A stretch of 11,704 bases of DNA, taken from positions 1 through 11,704 of the forward strand of contig JAZQGX010000215.1 of NCBI GenBank assembly GCA_045540275.1. The letters are read 5' to 3'. Under the pieces are notes generated by a model, which made no database searches, had not been told where the DNA came from, and saw only the letters and a list, made by a program, of their open reading frames with translations. Shown here one piece after another: positions 1-6,030 of this stretch. The DNA is from RGIG8368 sp045540275 (lineage in GTDB: Bacteria > Verrucomicrobiota > Kiritimatiellia > RFP12 > UBA1067). The translations under genes and the position numbers were made by a program. Every line of letters starts with the position of its first letter. The stretch's first letter is position 1.

Positions 1-122
1 ACGCCTTCCGGCCATTTCATTGTTGTTTTCCAAATACACTCAGATCCAATAGGTAACTTCCTATGAACCGCAAGCATTATCCTATGTGAACCATATTGTC
101 CATAACTAAAGAATATATCCAT
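1..122 (-). CDS. Unidentified gene, 5' part only (runs off the left edge)
   Basis: An open minus-strand frame starts with ATG at 122-120 and stays open to the window edge, giving about 40 residues beginning MDIFFSYGQYGSHRIM and continuing through a KLPIGSECIW stretch. I do not recognise the family. The start is supported by position: it lies 15 nt after the T-run of the terminator-like element at 154-137, and the A/T-rich leader just before the ATG is typical of Bacteroidota genes. It is the next gene of the leftward transcript, and its expression would depend on reading through or escaping that terminator. Only the N-terminus is visible, so no function is proposed. Confidence 0.5.
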   Translation of the reverse strand, partial: MDIFFSYGQYGSHRIMLAVHRKLPIGSECIWKTTMKWPEG

Positions 123-136
123 ATCTAAATCAAATT

Positions 137-154
137 AAAAAGGGCGCGTCCCTT
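137..154 (-). terminator. Intrinsic terminator of the leftward operon (possibly regulated)
   Basis: On the minus strand AAGGG (154-150), loop ACGCG, CCCTT (144-140) is followed by an uninterrupted T-run (141-137). The stem is short at 5 bp but G/C-rich. Its sequences overlap both strands needed for the pseudoknot at 256-141, so it may be conditional rather than constitutive. Confidence 0.5.
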
Positions 155-256
155 GTTAGTGCACTCCTGGGCAATTACGCCGTGGTCTGTCCGCTGTTAT
201 GCGTCAGGGGCTCACGCAAGGGCATTACTTCAGCCCCTTTTTCAATGTCGCGCCCT
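137..256 (-). ncRNA. Structured RNA / attenuator-like element with possible pseudoknot
   Basis: The gap between the 44-residue gene (stop at 261) and the next start (122) can fold on the minus strand. An 8-bp closing stem pairs 256-249 with 148-141 (GGGCGCG with CGCGCCC plus an A-T pair). Inside, GGGGCT (237-232) pairs with AGCCCC (212-207). CCCTTG (222-217), in the loop of that hairpin, can pair with CAAGGG (155-150), making a pseudoknot. A 4-bp stem ACGC/GCGT (204-201/180-177) lies between. The segment 155-141 can instead form a terminator hairpin followed by T residues, so the two folds exclude each other. Fold and function are inferred by eye; no known riboswitch class is recognised. Confidence 0.45.
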
Positions 257-260
257 ATGG

Positions 261-395
261 TTACTTCTCCCGTTTCTCTTGCTCCTTTCTCTCCTGCTCC
301 TCGAGCCAGTCCTCGTAGTCCTCCTCCGGATCATAGTTGTCAATATACTCCGGGTCTTGCGGGTGACGTCCGCGGTTCTTATTATGCCATCTCAT
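261..395 (-). CDS. Small acidic protein, 44 aa
   Basis: ATG at 395-393 and TAA at 263-261 give 44 residues beginning MRWHNKNRGR. After a basic N-terminal third, the rest is strongly acidic and helical-looking (DPEEDYEDWLEEQERKEQEK). It overlaps the end of the phosphatase gene by 14 nt, typical of the dense packing of this operon. No family is recognised. Reading frame, overlap and the strongly non-random composition support a real gene; an acidic tail like this is often seen in small phage proteins that bind basic partners, but that is only a guess here. Confidence 0.55.
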   Translation of the reverse strand: MRWHNKNRGRHPQDPEYIDNYDPEEDYEDWLEEQERKEQEKREK

Positions 396-930
396 TTTTC
401 ACTCCGTATTTTTGAATGAACTCGTTAACATCGCAATACTTAACCCCTGCATTCTTCGCACATTGAAGGTCGGTATTAGAGAACTGTCCTGGAAGACCGC
501 TGGCGTCACCGATCATAAGTGCGTTTCGGTTGTCGAAGTCGTATCCTGTATAGTAACCGTGACGGAAGAAGTCCACCATTCCGACATTCGGCTTTCGGAA
601 GAAGTTGTTTTGGTCGCAAGATTTGCAATAGGTCCCATCAACGATGAAGTTCCCCCATTCACGGATCTCTTTGATAATCTTCCTCAGTTTACAGTAGAAC
701 CTTCTCTCATCCACATATCCTTTCTCTATGCCGCCCTGGTTCGTGATAATGAAGATGTACTTCGGATTGTACTTCTGGACAGCTTCCTTGATTCCGTCCT
801 TGAATACCCAGTCTTCCTCATTCTCTGGGAATCTCTTCCCACTCCTTGTGACGATGAGCGTTCCGTCAAGGTCACAGAGAAGGACCTTGTGGTTGAAGAG
901 GTCTTTGATATAACTAATCCATGCTTTCAT
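382..930 (-). CDS. PNKP-type polynucleotide 3'-phosphatase (HAD superfamily)
   Basis: This 182-residue protein has all four HAD motifs: DLDGTL at 20-25 with the nucleophile Asp20 and acid/base Asp22, TNQGGI at 63-68, RKPNVGM at 112-118 with Lys113, and MIGDASG at 139-145 with Asp142. The segment SGKRFPENEEDW (30-41) resembles the substrate loop of the PNK3P family, which removes 3'-phosphates from nucleic acid ends, rather than histidinol or heptose bisphosphatases. C102-x2-C105 might hold a metal as in related HisB-type enzymes. No P-loop kinase domain is present, so it would act only on 3' ends. The start overlaps the preceding stop by 4 nt (ATGA). Family assignment is firm; natural substrate (DNA or RNA) is not visible. 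Confidence 0.8.
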   Translation of the reverse strand: MKAWISYIKDLFNHKVLLCDLDGTLIVTRSGKRFPENEEDWVFKDGIKEAVQKYNPKYIFIITNQGGIEKGYVDERRFYCKLRKIIKEIREWGNFIVDGTYCKSCDQNNFFRKPNVGMVDFFRHGYYTGYDFDNRNALMIGDASGLPGQFSNTDLQCAKNAGVKYCDVNEFIQKYGVKNEMA

Positions 931-1064
931 TTCTGTTTCTTTCCAAGGTTAAACAAACAAGGTTCTTTCTCCCAACGGATGCACTCTCCATTGTAGTACC
1001 AATAGCATCGATCTTTGAATCCTTCCGACTTTGTGCCTTGACCTTTCTTGCAGGAGTCTTTCAT
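927..1064 (-). CDS. Small Cys-rich protein, 45 aa
   Basis: The likely start is the ATG at 1064-1062, which overlaps the upstream stop as ATGA; the same kind of overlap joins its own stop to the next gene at 930-927. The longer frame from 1130 would lie inside the upstream gene and is not needed. The 45-residue product has four cysteines (5, 20, 27 and 36) among Lys, Tyr and Trp, with no signal peptide, so a small zinc-binding fold is possible. No family is recognised. Confidence 0.6.
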   Translation of the reverse strand: MKDSCKKGQGTKSEGFKDRCYWYYNGECIRWEKEPCLFNLGKKQK

Positions 1065-1447
1065 AACACTATCTCCTTTTCGATTCCGCACAGCCGGAGG
1101 GCGTGCTGGAGTTCGTGGACATACATACAAGTGTCTAACTCAAGATGTCCATTTTCGCCGTGTATGGTAAGAATTGTACCGCCCCAGACGACCTCGGTTA
1201 CATCCTGCTCATCAACCCAAATTAAACTCCCATCTTCAAAATCTCTTTCAAACCCGTTCTTCTCCAGGATCTCCGGGGTGAGGGGAATTCCCTCAACATC
1301 ACTACATCGGAAAAGGCAGGAATAATACTTGCTGTCTATCCAACATATGTCCGTTCCTCCATCAATAGTTACTACTTTGCCTGGGATGCCTTTTAACTTC
1401 TTCAAAGGCATGACCCAGTCCCTGGCCATTAATTCGTTTGCTTTCAT
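1061..1447 (-). CDS. Conserved Bacteroidota phage protein of unknown function, 128 aa
   Basis: The protein begins MKANELMARDWV and has a core PLTPEILEKNGFE (about 55-67). It ends with a conserved-looking YVHELQHALRLCGIEKEI segment. From memory, this start-core-end pattern is shared by many hypothetical proteins on Bacteroides-group phages and conjugative elements. The N-terminal half, with alternating hydrophobics and Gly/Asp turns, looks beta-rich. The HELQH string resembles a zinc-protease motif but lies near the C-terminus with no room for a catalytic fold, so I do not read it as an enzyme. The gene begins 20 nt after the tRNA-like element and its stop overlaps the next start by 4 nt. Confidence 0.75.
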   Translation of the reverse strand: MKANELMARDWVMPLKKLKGIPGKVVTIDGGTDICWIDSKYYSCLFRCSDVEGIPLTPEILEKNGFERDFEDGSLIWVDEQDVTEVVWGGTILTIHGENGHLELDTCMYVHELQHALRLCGIEKEIVL

Positions 1448-1466
1448 TGCTAAATCACTGTTAAAA

Positions 1467-1710
1467 TGTCGCGGCCCGGATTTGCACCGAGCATGACTGC
1501 CTTGGTCTCGCGTTCCGCTATTTTTGATGCAGGGTTGGTCGTTACCTGCTGCTGGTGTAGGTTTTGGTATCCGCAGAAATGATTGCTTCGTTCACCCCTA
1601 TGTGAGGTCTCATTTTCGCCCCAGTGTCCCATAGCCATTTCCTGCTATGCCCAGCTTTATGCGTTCAGTCTCAGAACTTGTTCAGCGTCTACCTATTCCG
1701 CCACGCGACA
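1467..1710 (-). ncRNA. tRNA-Leu-like RNA with about 160 nt of extra sequence
   Basis: Read on the minus strand, 1710-1704 (TGTCGCG) pairs perfectly with 1473-1467 (CGCGACA), extendable by the pair 1711/1466. TG at 1703-1702 and GCGGAATAGGTAGACGC (1701-1685) form a canonical tRNA-Leu-type D arm with the GG pair at 1693-1692. Upstream of the 3' strand, CTCGG-TGCAAAT-CCGGG (1491-1475) is a T arm with a 7-nt loop. The 193 nt between the arms, against about 30-35 in a normal tRNA-Leu, contain a 6-bp helix GTTCTG/CGGAAC (1677-1672/1517-1512) enclosing three hairpins: 1649-1630, 1608-1594 and 1549-1529. CCA is not encoded and I cannot place a normal anticodon loop. It could be an intron-containing tRNA, a tmRNA-like RNA or a decayed tRNA. 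It fills the gap between two genes almost exactly. Confidence 0.55.
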
Positions 1711-1717
1711 TGAATCA

Positions 1718-2011
1718 CTAATAGTGGATTCCGAGGTCTCCGGCATCAATCAAGCCGTGGTAGACGCAGCGGTCGGTGAGGACCTGGAGATATTCACGCA
1801 TGTAGGAGTACTGGGAGTGGAGCATTTTCCACTCGCGGTTACTGAGCTTCATCTCCGGATTGTCGAACGCCTTCTTCAGTTTGATTGTTCGAGCGAGAAG
1901 TTCTCTCCTCTCCTCGAGAAGGCGTACCTTCCAAAGTTGCGCCGGTGTAGGAGGGCAGTCGCCTTCCATAAGAACGCCGTCCGGGCAGGGTTTTTCGTTT
2001 TCTTTTTCCAT
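1718..2011 (-). CDS. crAss001_48-related small helical protein, 97 aa
   Basis: After a short Cys/Pro-containing N-terminus, residues about 27-80 form two amphipathic helices. The layout, an E-rich KVRLLEERRELLARTIKLKKAF helix and then a MLHSQYSYMREYLQVLTDR helix, matches my recollection of the crAss001_48-related family: small coiled proteins very common in gut phages of Bacteroidota, with unknown function. The stop (TAG at 1720-1718) lies 7 nt before the tRNA-like element, so the RNA is probably co-transcribed and would need processing. No catalytic motif is visible. Confidence 0.7.
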   Translation of the reverse strand: MEKENEKPCPDGVLMEGDCPPTPAQLWKVRLLEERRELLARTIKLKKAFDNPEMKLSNREWKMLHSQYSYMREYLQVLTDRCVYHGLIDAGDLGIHY

Positions 2012-2037
2012 GATTAGATGTATTAGAGTTATTTGCC

Positions 2038-2319
2038 TTATGGCCTTTGTTTCGGCTCAAACTTCTCGCAAGCCTTCTTCGTGCCTTGCGCGTTGTAGAA
2101 GTACCCCTCCCTCCCGTGGATAACCTTCGGCTTCAATTCGCAATAGGGGGAGTTGTAGAATTGGTTCATCATGGTCTTTCGTCCCATGATCTGATGGATG
2201 CAGTCCTTACAATGGTTGCAGGCTCCGCGAACCTTCATCTTCTGGATGATGACCTTCCGTTGCCGGACATACACCGTGCAATCTTCCTGGATCTCGTAGA
2301 TTCCTTCCTCAAGTTTCAT
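2038..2319 (-). CDS. Cys-rich, probably zinc-binding protein, 93 aa
   Basis: Six cysteines (14, 34, 37, 40, 60, 84), with a CNHCKDC cluster at 34-40 followed by H42, suggest a small zinc ribbon or knuckle. The N-terminal 30 residues look like a beta hairpin pair. The gene starts with ATGA overlapping the preceding stop (2319-2316) and ends 26 nt before the next start. Proteins with this CxxCxxC plus C-terminal ACEKFEP arrangement occur in phage accessory gene runs; I know of no assigned function. A nucleic-acid-binding role is only inferred from the Cys pattern. Confidence 0.65.
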   Translation of the reverse strand: MKLEEGIYEIQEDCTVYVRQRKVIIQKMKVRGACNHCKDCIHQIMGRKTMMNQFYNSPYCELKPKVIHGREGYFYNAQGTKKACEKFEPKQRP

Positions 2320-2522
2320 GTTTTGCTCGGTAAGAATTCAACATTGTAATTCGGATATTTGAGAAGCATATCCGTATAGTGGTCTCTCGCTTTCTTTTCA
2401 TCACGGAACGTGAGCGAGGAAATCGTGTAGTCGCCACCATGTACTTTCCGCGACCGGGGCAGGTAACAAGTACGGTGTACGTCATGGCATTTGATTGTGT
2501 ATGAAATAACCGGCTCTTGCAA
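2316..2522 (-). CDS. Hypothetical protein, 68 aa, non-ATG start
   Basis: The frame encodes a protein-like sequence with GGDYTISSLTFRDEKKARDHY in the middle and a helix-strand end (LLKYPNYNVEFLP). The only start that keeps the N-terminal segment ISYTIKCHDVHR is TTG at 2522-2520; the first in-frame ATG would leave under 20 residues. TTG starts are uncommon in Bacteroidota, so the start is uncertain and a translationally coupled or frameshifted origin is possible, because a second frame beginning at an ATG near 2484 is also open here. It overlaps the upstream gene by 41 nt. Function unknown. Confidence 0.5.
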   Translation of the reverse strand: MQEPVISYTIKCHDVHRTCYLPRSRKVHGGDYTISSLTFRDEKKARDHYTDMLLKYPNYNVEFLPSKT

Positions 2523-2736
2523 GAGTCTCCCTCGTAAATGCTACGCCCGGGTACATAATGTAATTGAGCGCAGAGTAGTTTTTCAGAAGAAAGAGCGCGA
2601 CCTTTTGCGGTTTGACCCTTTTCATCCCGGTGAAAATCATATACGCGAACTCTCCATTTACTTCAAAGCACCAATGGTTTCCGTTGTTGCTCTTGAAATG
2701 CGAATCAATCGCCTCGTTGATTTCTTTCGTTGTCAT
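2482..2736 (-). CDS. Hypothetical protein, 84 aa
   Basis: A small soluble protein starting MTTKEINEAIDSHF, with a helix, a beta segment (HWCFEVNGEFAYMIFTGM), a helix (PQKVALFLLKNY) and an aromatic C-terminus. There is no transmembrane segment or known motif. It overlaps the preceding gene by 32 nt and the following one by 41 nt. I do not recognise the family; the clean frame and position in the operon support a real gene. Confidence 0.6.
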   Translation of the reverse strand: MTTKEINEAIDSHFKSNNGNHWCFEVNGEFAYMIFTGMKRVKPQKVALFLLKNYSALNYIMYPGVAFTRETLARAGYFIHNQMP

Positions 2737-3277
2737 CTTTGTCCTTCTTGAAGTTATACTGCGGCCCCCAGGTCGGAGTGAACTTCCCCTCCGCTTTCAG
2801 CCTCTCTATCTCGGTGAAGAATCGCTTGTCTCCCTCCTTCCGCTTCTTTCTCTCCTCCTCAAGAATGATGTCCTTTGCCCGTTTCCGTTTCTCCCCGGAC
2901 ATGAAACTGCGAAGGAAGCCAGTAAGGGAGGCGGCGGTGATGCCGAAGTAATCTCCATACTCCTTCGTGACACCGCGGCGGAAGGCGTCCTGCATCTCCA
3001 CCTGCGTGAGCCACTTGATATTGCCGTCGCCCATGATCGCCTGATCAAGCATCGAAGCCTCAATCGTAAGGTCTATCTCGCTCGTTATCTTCGGGGAGTG
3101 GGCCATGTAGTTCAGTCCGTTGATCTGCTGGCCGAGCCACCTCCTCCTTGTTCCTTCGGAGAGCTGGCAGAACTTCGGGACGTTCGGGTCGTTTATCAGC
3201 GCGGCCAGCTGCTCCGCCGTGGCGATGCTACTGCTCGTCCGGAGTATATCCAGCGCCGTTTGCTGTTCCGTTGTCAT
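2705..3277 (-). CDS. Conserved phage protein next to the replication initiator, about 190 aa
   Basis: Three ATG codons are possible (3295, 3286, 3277); I use the last because it gives the smallest overlap with the initiator gene. The N-terminal part is helical and Ala-rich (TAEQLAALIND). The central part, KWLTQVEMQDAFRRGVTKEYGDYFGITAASLTGFL paraphrased as helix, Tyr/Gly turn and helix, recalls a family of Bacteroidota mobile-element proteins that follow the replication initiator. The C-terminal 60 residues are a very basic and acidic charged helix (KRKRAKD...EEERKKRKEG). The position suggests a helicase-loader or initiator-accessory role, but no ATPase or HTH motif is visible, so this stays an inference. 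Confidence 0.6.
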   Translation of the reverse strand: MTTEQQTALDILRTSSSIATAEQLAALINDPNVPKFCQLSEGTRRRWLGQQINGLNYMAHSPKITSEIDLTIEASMLDQAIMGDGNIKWLTQVEMQDAFRRGVTKEYGDYFGITAASLTGFLRSFMSGEKRKRAKDIILEEERKKRKEGDKRFFTEIERLKAEGKFTPTWGPQYNFKKDKDDNERNQRGD

Positions 3278-4124
3278 CGGGACCATAGAGTTCATCCATT
3301 AGTGCGTTAAACCTGTTCGCCGTGTCGGCGTATTGCTGAATCCTCGACTGAGGCTTCCGGTTGTCGTAGTTCCCTTCGTAGACCTTGAGCCAGTTCTTCT
3401 CGTTGTCGAAGAACCAATCGAAGGTTGCTACCCATTGGCGGTTGTTCTGTCCGTTGCAGAAGTCCGACTCGGAGATTTTTTGGAAGCAACCCGCGATAAT
3501 CGTCCTGGCCTCTTCCAATCCTCCCATTTCCTTGATGCGGAGTTTGATTTTTTCTTTCCGCGCTTTTGACAAGGAGCGGATCTTCGGCACATTCCGCGTA
3601 GCGAAGGAGTTCCACAAATCCAAGACGAAGGAAAGGTCCGGGGTGGCGGAAGCGGGCTTGTCCCGCTTCTGATCTCCGAGTACGTCAGTAATCGGAGATT
3701 CTTCCATTTCTTTTTTCGGGGGATTATAGGGGGTAAAGGAAGTAGGGTCCGGGGAGAAACCATTAGGGACCATCAAGGGCCCGCTTTCTTCTTTTGGCTT
3801 GTTGCTCGGTGTGTTAACCGCTTGTTGATTGGTTTGTTGCTTCGCTTGTTGATTAGCCTTGTAACTATCGAAATTACAAATGGTTATCTCTGTTCCTTCG
3901 TTTGTTGTTCTCCGTGTTATCAGTTTGTTTCTCTCTATGTTGGCGAGGCAAGTGCGTACCTGCTGGATGGAGAGTCTTAGGCTGGTTGCCAGGGACGAAA
4001 GTGAAGTGACGACAAGACCCTCGTCGTCCGCCTCGAAAAGCAGGTTCACCCAGAAATGGAGCATCGTTTTGTTATCGCGATACCAACTATTTCGGTAAAG
4101 CACTATCTTCTCTCTCTCTTTCAT
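3228..4124 (-). CDS. Phage replisome-organiser-like replication initiator, 298 aa
   Basis: Residues 1-95 form a winged-helix domain: LYRNSWYRDNKTMLHFWVNLLFEAD, then a recognition segment with LSSLATSLRLSIQQVRTCLANIERNKLI, and a beta wing with GTEITICNFDSY. This is the usual start of phage replisome organisers and DnaD-like proteins that bind the phage origin. A Gln/Pro-rich linker follows (about 96-150, with QQAKQQTNQQ). A C-terminal domain (about 165-275) carries WNSFA, a basic helix, and WVATFDWFFDNEKNWLKVYEGNY, a DnaD-type C-terminal signature. The start at 4124 overlaps the upstream gene by 38 nt. The family is likely; I cannot locate the origin, though initiators often bind within their own gene, for example in the linker-coding region. 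Confidence 0.75.
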   Translation of the reverse strand: MKEREKIVLYRNSWYRDNKTMLHFWVNLLFEADDEGLVVTSLSSLATSLRLSIQQVRTCLANIERNKLITRRTTNEGTEITICNFDSYKANQQAKQQTNQQAVNTPSNKPKEESGPLMVPNGFSPDPTSFTPYNPPKKEMEESPITDVLGDQKRDKPASATPDLSFVLDLWNSFATRNVPKIRSLSKARKEKIKLRIKEMGGLEEARTIIAGCFQKISESDFCNGQNNRQWVATFDWFFDNEKNWLKVYEGNYDNRKPQSRIQQYADTANRFNALMDELYGPDDNGTANGAGYTPDEQ

Positions 4125-4263
4125 CCTTCCTTTTCAGTTTCTTGGTTAACAACGCCGCTTTCCTCGCGTCCTCCTTTTCCCGGACGGTCAGCCCTTTTCT
4201 GCGTGAGAGAGACTCCAGGAGCCGGAGGACGGAGTAAAAGTCGGCGTTTGAGAGTTGCTTCAT
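4087..4263 (-). CDS. Small basic helical protein, 58 aa
   Basis: The ATG at 4263 overlaps the stop of the NinB-like gene as ATGA (4263-4260), favouring it over an upstream ATG at 4275. The product is almost wholly helical and charged: MKQLSNADFYSVLRLLESLS, then a run of Lys, Arg and Glu residues to the end. No motif is recognised. Its place between the recombination genes and the initiator suggests an accessory role in replication, without direct support. Confidence 0.55.
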   Translation of the reverse strand: MKQLSNADFYSVLRLLESLSRRKGLTVREKEDARKAALLTKKLKRKDEREREDSALPK

Positions 4264-4688
4264 AAATAGTGGCATTGAGACATCTCGGAGGAGATCTGCG
4301 CTATCGTTGCGAGGTCGTCCGGGGAAGGGGTGTAGATTCCCTGCTCGGCGGCCCACTTACGGAAGCGGTCGATGGATGCGGACATTTCCTCCTTGTTCAA
4401 GTCGGCGGAACTCCGGAGGGACACGACGCGCCCGAGCCTCGGGTTGTCGTGTTCCCTCACGAAGATGTCCGGGTTTACCATCCGCTTGTAGATCTCCTGC
4501 TTGACGTACTCCAACGTTTCTCCCACGGACAGGGCCACCGCGCCAATTACCGCGTGCAGGTAGTTGTTCTGCGCCGAACTCCTTTTCGTCGCATCGGTCA
4601 ATTCAACCAAGACTGCGTGTTCAAGGAGCCAGTTGTACCGCGCGATGAACCTGTTCCGCGAGAGCTCGTTTTGAAGGTTGTACAGCAT
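4260..4688 (-). CDS. NinB/YbcN-like recombination protein, 142 aa
   Basis: The true start is the ATG at 4688-4686, overlapping the SSB stop by one base (TAATG). The open frame continues 140 codons upstream, but that part lies antisense-like across the SSB gene in another frame with low-complexity Arg/Pro/Ala composition. The protein has the RSSAQNNYLHAVIG core (36-49) and a VGETLEYVKQEIYKRM helix (55-70), matching the arrangement of NinB/YbcN-type proteins, ssDNA-binding recombination mediators of lambdoid phages. Length is normal for the family. With the ATPase, nuclease and SSB genes it completes a phage recombination set. The assignment is moderate because similarity is judged by eye. Confidence 0.6.
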   Translation of the reverse strand: MLYNLQNELSRNRFIARYNWLLEHAVLVELTDATKRSSAQNNYLHAVIGAVALSVGETLEYVKQEIYKRMVNPDIFVREHDNPRLGRVVSLRSSADLNKEEMSASIDRFRKWAAEQGIYTPSPDDLATIAQISSEMSQCHYL

Positions 4689-5197
4689 TACCAGGGCAAA
4701 TCTTCCTCTCCTTGTGCCGGCTGGGGCGGCATGATCGGAGCGGGAGCAGGTGCGGGCGCCGGGGCCAAAGCCGGCGAGGGCGTCGGCTGCGCGTACTGCG
4801 GTGCGGGTTGCTGATACACGGGAGCAGGCTGGGGATACTGCGGCTGGGCATACTGCGGAGCAGGCTGGGGGGCAGGCTGGGGTTGCGCTTGCGCCTGCGG
4901 CTGGATGGTGATCCCGTAGACCTCGTTCTTCCCGTACCACTTTCCGTTGTACTCTCTGGCGGTGGGGGAGAAGGTGACCCGTACCGTCGTTCCGAGCGGG
5001 ACGGAAAGGATGCGGTTGACCTTGTCCACGCCGAAGGCGCTGAGGTGGATGTGCCGTTCCTGCAACTTGGAATCGGTGTAGGCGAGGACGAACTCTACGG
5101 ATTTCCATTCCTCACCGGTCTGCTGGGACACTCCTCCGCTGGGTGTTCCCACCCATGCGATCTTGCCCTCCCAGGGGGCGATTGCGTTTACTACCAT
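4688..5197 (-). CDS. SSB-like OB-fold protein (DUF3127 type), 169 aa
   Basis: Residues 1-100 fit the DUF3127 pattern, a Bacteroidota OB-fold family: GKIAWVG, EEWKSVEFVLAYTD, a central strand region and VRVTFSPTAREYNGKWYGKNEVYGI. About 60 residues of Pro/Ala/Gln-rich linker follow, with repeats such as QPAPQYAQP. The protein ends in the acidic tip EEDLPW, which looks like the C-terminal tail of bacterial SSB proteins (DDDIPF) that recruits partner enzymes. It would coat single-stranded phage DNA during replication and annealing. It starts 2 nt after the nuclease stop and shares a base with the next start. The repetitive linker DNA (4720-4900) causes several spurious overlapping frames. Confidence 0.8.
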   Translation of the reverse strand: MVVNAIAPWEGKIAWVGTPSGGVSQQTGEEWKSVEFVLAYTDSKLQERHIHLSAFGVDKVNRILSVPLGTTVRVTFSPTAREYNGKWYGKNEVYGITIQPQAQAQPQPAPQPAPQYAQPQYPQPAPVYQQPAPQYAQPTPSPALAPAPAPAPAPIMPPQPAQGEEDLPW

Positions 5198-5199
5198 AG

Positions 5200-6030
5200 T
5201 TATTCTTGATTGAAGATTCGTTTGTGTGTAATGAGATTCCGATGGGCCTCAACCCAAGAGATAAGGCCCTCGGTAGTTTCGCGAAGCCTGAGCTTTGATT
5301 CCTCGAAGTGGAAATCGTAGCGCTCCCGGTATATGTCGCCGGTGATGAGCGGGGACTTTGAGTTACCGCCTTTCAGTTCCGCCACCGTGTACTCGAACTC
5401 GGAAACCGATTGCAGGTCTCCGCTCTCCAGAAGGGCGTAGGGGTAGAGGTGTTTCTGCCATCCCTTGTCGAACTTCGGATAAGAGTATTTTCCCGTGGAC
5501 TTAAGGTCGTACACAACGTCCTTCCGAATATAGTCCGCGTCTCCGTAGACTATGATGGGACCGAACGACGTGTCAAGCAGGGCCTCGCATCGGTATTGGC
5601 AGGACGCACCCTTGAAGTAGTCTGCAAGAGATCGGACAAGCCCGATGTCAAACAGGAAGGAGAATCCGTCAAGCCCTACTTGTAATGCGAATAATTCTCC
5701 TCCGGGAACTTCGTCGTAAACAACCGAGCTCCCCATTGGTCTATGTACTCTTTCGACAATCATGTCCTCCCTCTGCTTCCGTTTGTCCACGAGGCAGTCA
5801 ACAAGCTCGTTCAGAGCCGTTCCCTTCGACGCGGCCTCGGACACGAACGGGACTCGGTTGATCGCGTCAAGCAGTTCCTGCTCGCACTTCTTGTAGTAGT
5901 CCTCCGACGTGATGGAGGGGTCCTCCTGGCCTCCGTAGAATTGTTCCCAATTATCATCGGAGTCCAGGAGGTTCTGGTAACTATTTAGAAGGCTCGGCGT
6001 TATCCGATACTTCGGGCTTGTTCTCGACAT
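5200..6030 (-). CDS. PD-(D/E)XK nuclease, RecB/Cas4-like, 276 aa
   Basis: Residues 8-20 (YRITPSLLNSYQN) match the N-terminal helix of Cas4/AddB/RecB-like nucleases. KGTALNE (69-75) occupies the motif I position, where a His or Glu binds metal. The catalytic core is GDADYI (163-168) then DLKST (175-179), giving Asp166, Asp175 and Lys177. QKHLYPYA (192-199) is the QxxxY motif of this clade. No iron-sulphur cysteines flank the core, unlike Cas4. The likely role is 5'-3' resection of phage DNA for annealing-type recombination with the neighbouring ATPase and SSB. The start overlaps the ATPase gene by 50 nt with no better alternative. Confidence 0.8.
   Translation of the reverse strand: MSRTSPKYRITPSLLNSYQNLLDSDDNWEQFYGGQEDPSITSEDYYKKCEQELLDAINRVPFVSEAASKGTALNELVDCLVDKRKQREDMIVERVHRPMGSSVVYDEVPGGELFALQVGLDGFSFLFDIGLVRSLADYFKGASCQYRCEALLDTSFGPIIVYGDADYIRKDVVYDLKSTGKYSYPKFDKGWQKHLYPYALLESGDLQSVSEFEYTVAELKGGNSKSPLITGDIYRERYDFHFEESKLRLRETTEGLISWVEAHRNLITHKRIFNQE

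Noticed and set aside
1061..1447. HELQH string suggesting a zinc metalloprotease
   Set aside because: It lies near the C-terminus of a 128-residue protein with no third metal ligand or protease fold, and the segment looks like a family-wide structural helix.
1450..1638. 62-residue open frame inside the tRNA-like element
   Set aside because: It crosses the T arm and the 3' acceptor strand and its composition is not protein-like; the RNA pairing explains the interval better.
1467..1710. Ordinary group I intron or classical tmRNA
   Set aside because: I could not find the conserved P7 strands of group I introns (GACTA and its partner) nor the usual tmRNA 5' end, tag frame and Ala-type acceptor. 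These remain to be tested by covariance models.
4712..4912. Tandem repeats suggesting a CRISPR or other array
   Set aside because: The repeats encode the Pro/Ala/Gln linker of the SSB protein and lack regular units and spacers.
4689..5108. N-terminal extension of the NinB-like frame to 282 residues
   Set aside because: The extra 140 codons lie in a different frame of the SSB gene and encode low-complexity Arg/Pro/Ala sequence; the TAATG overlap at 4690-4686 marks the real start.
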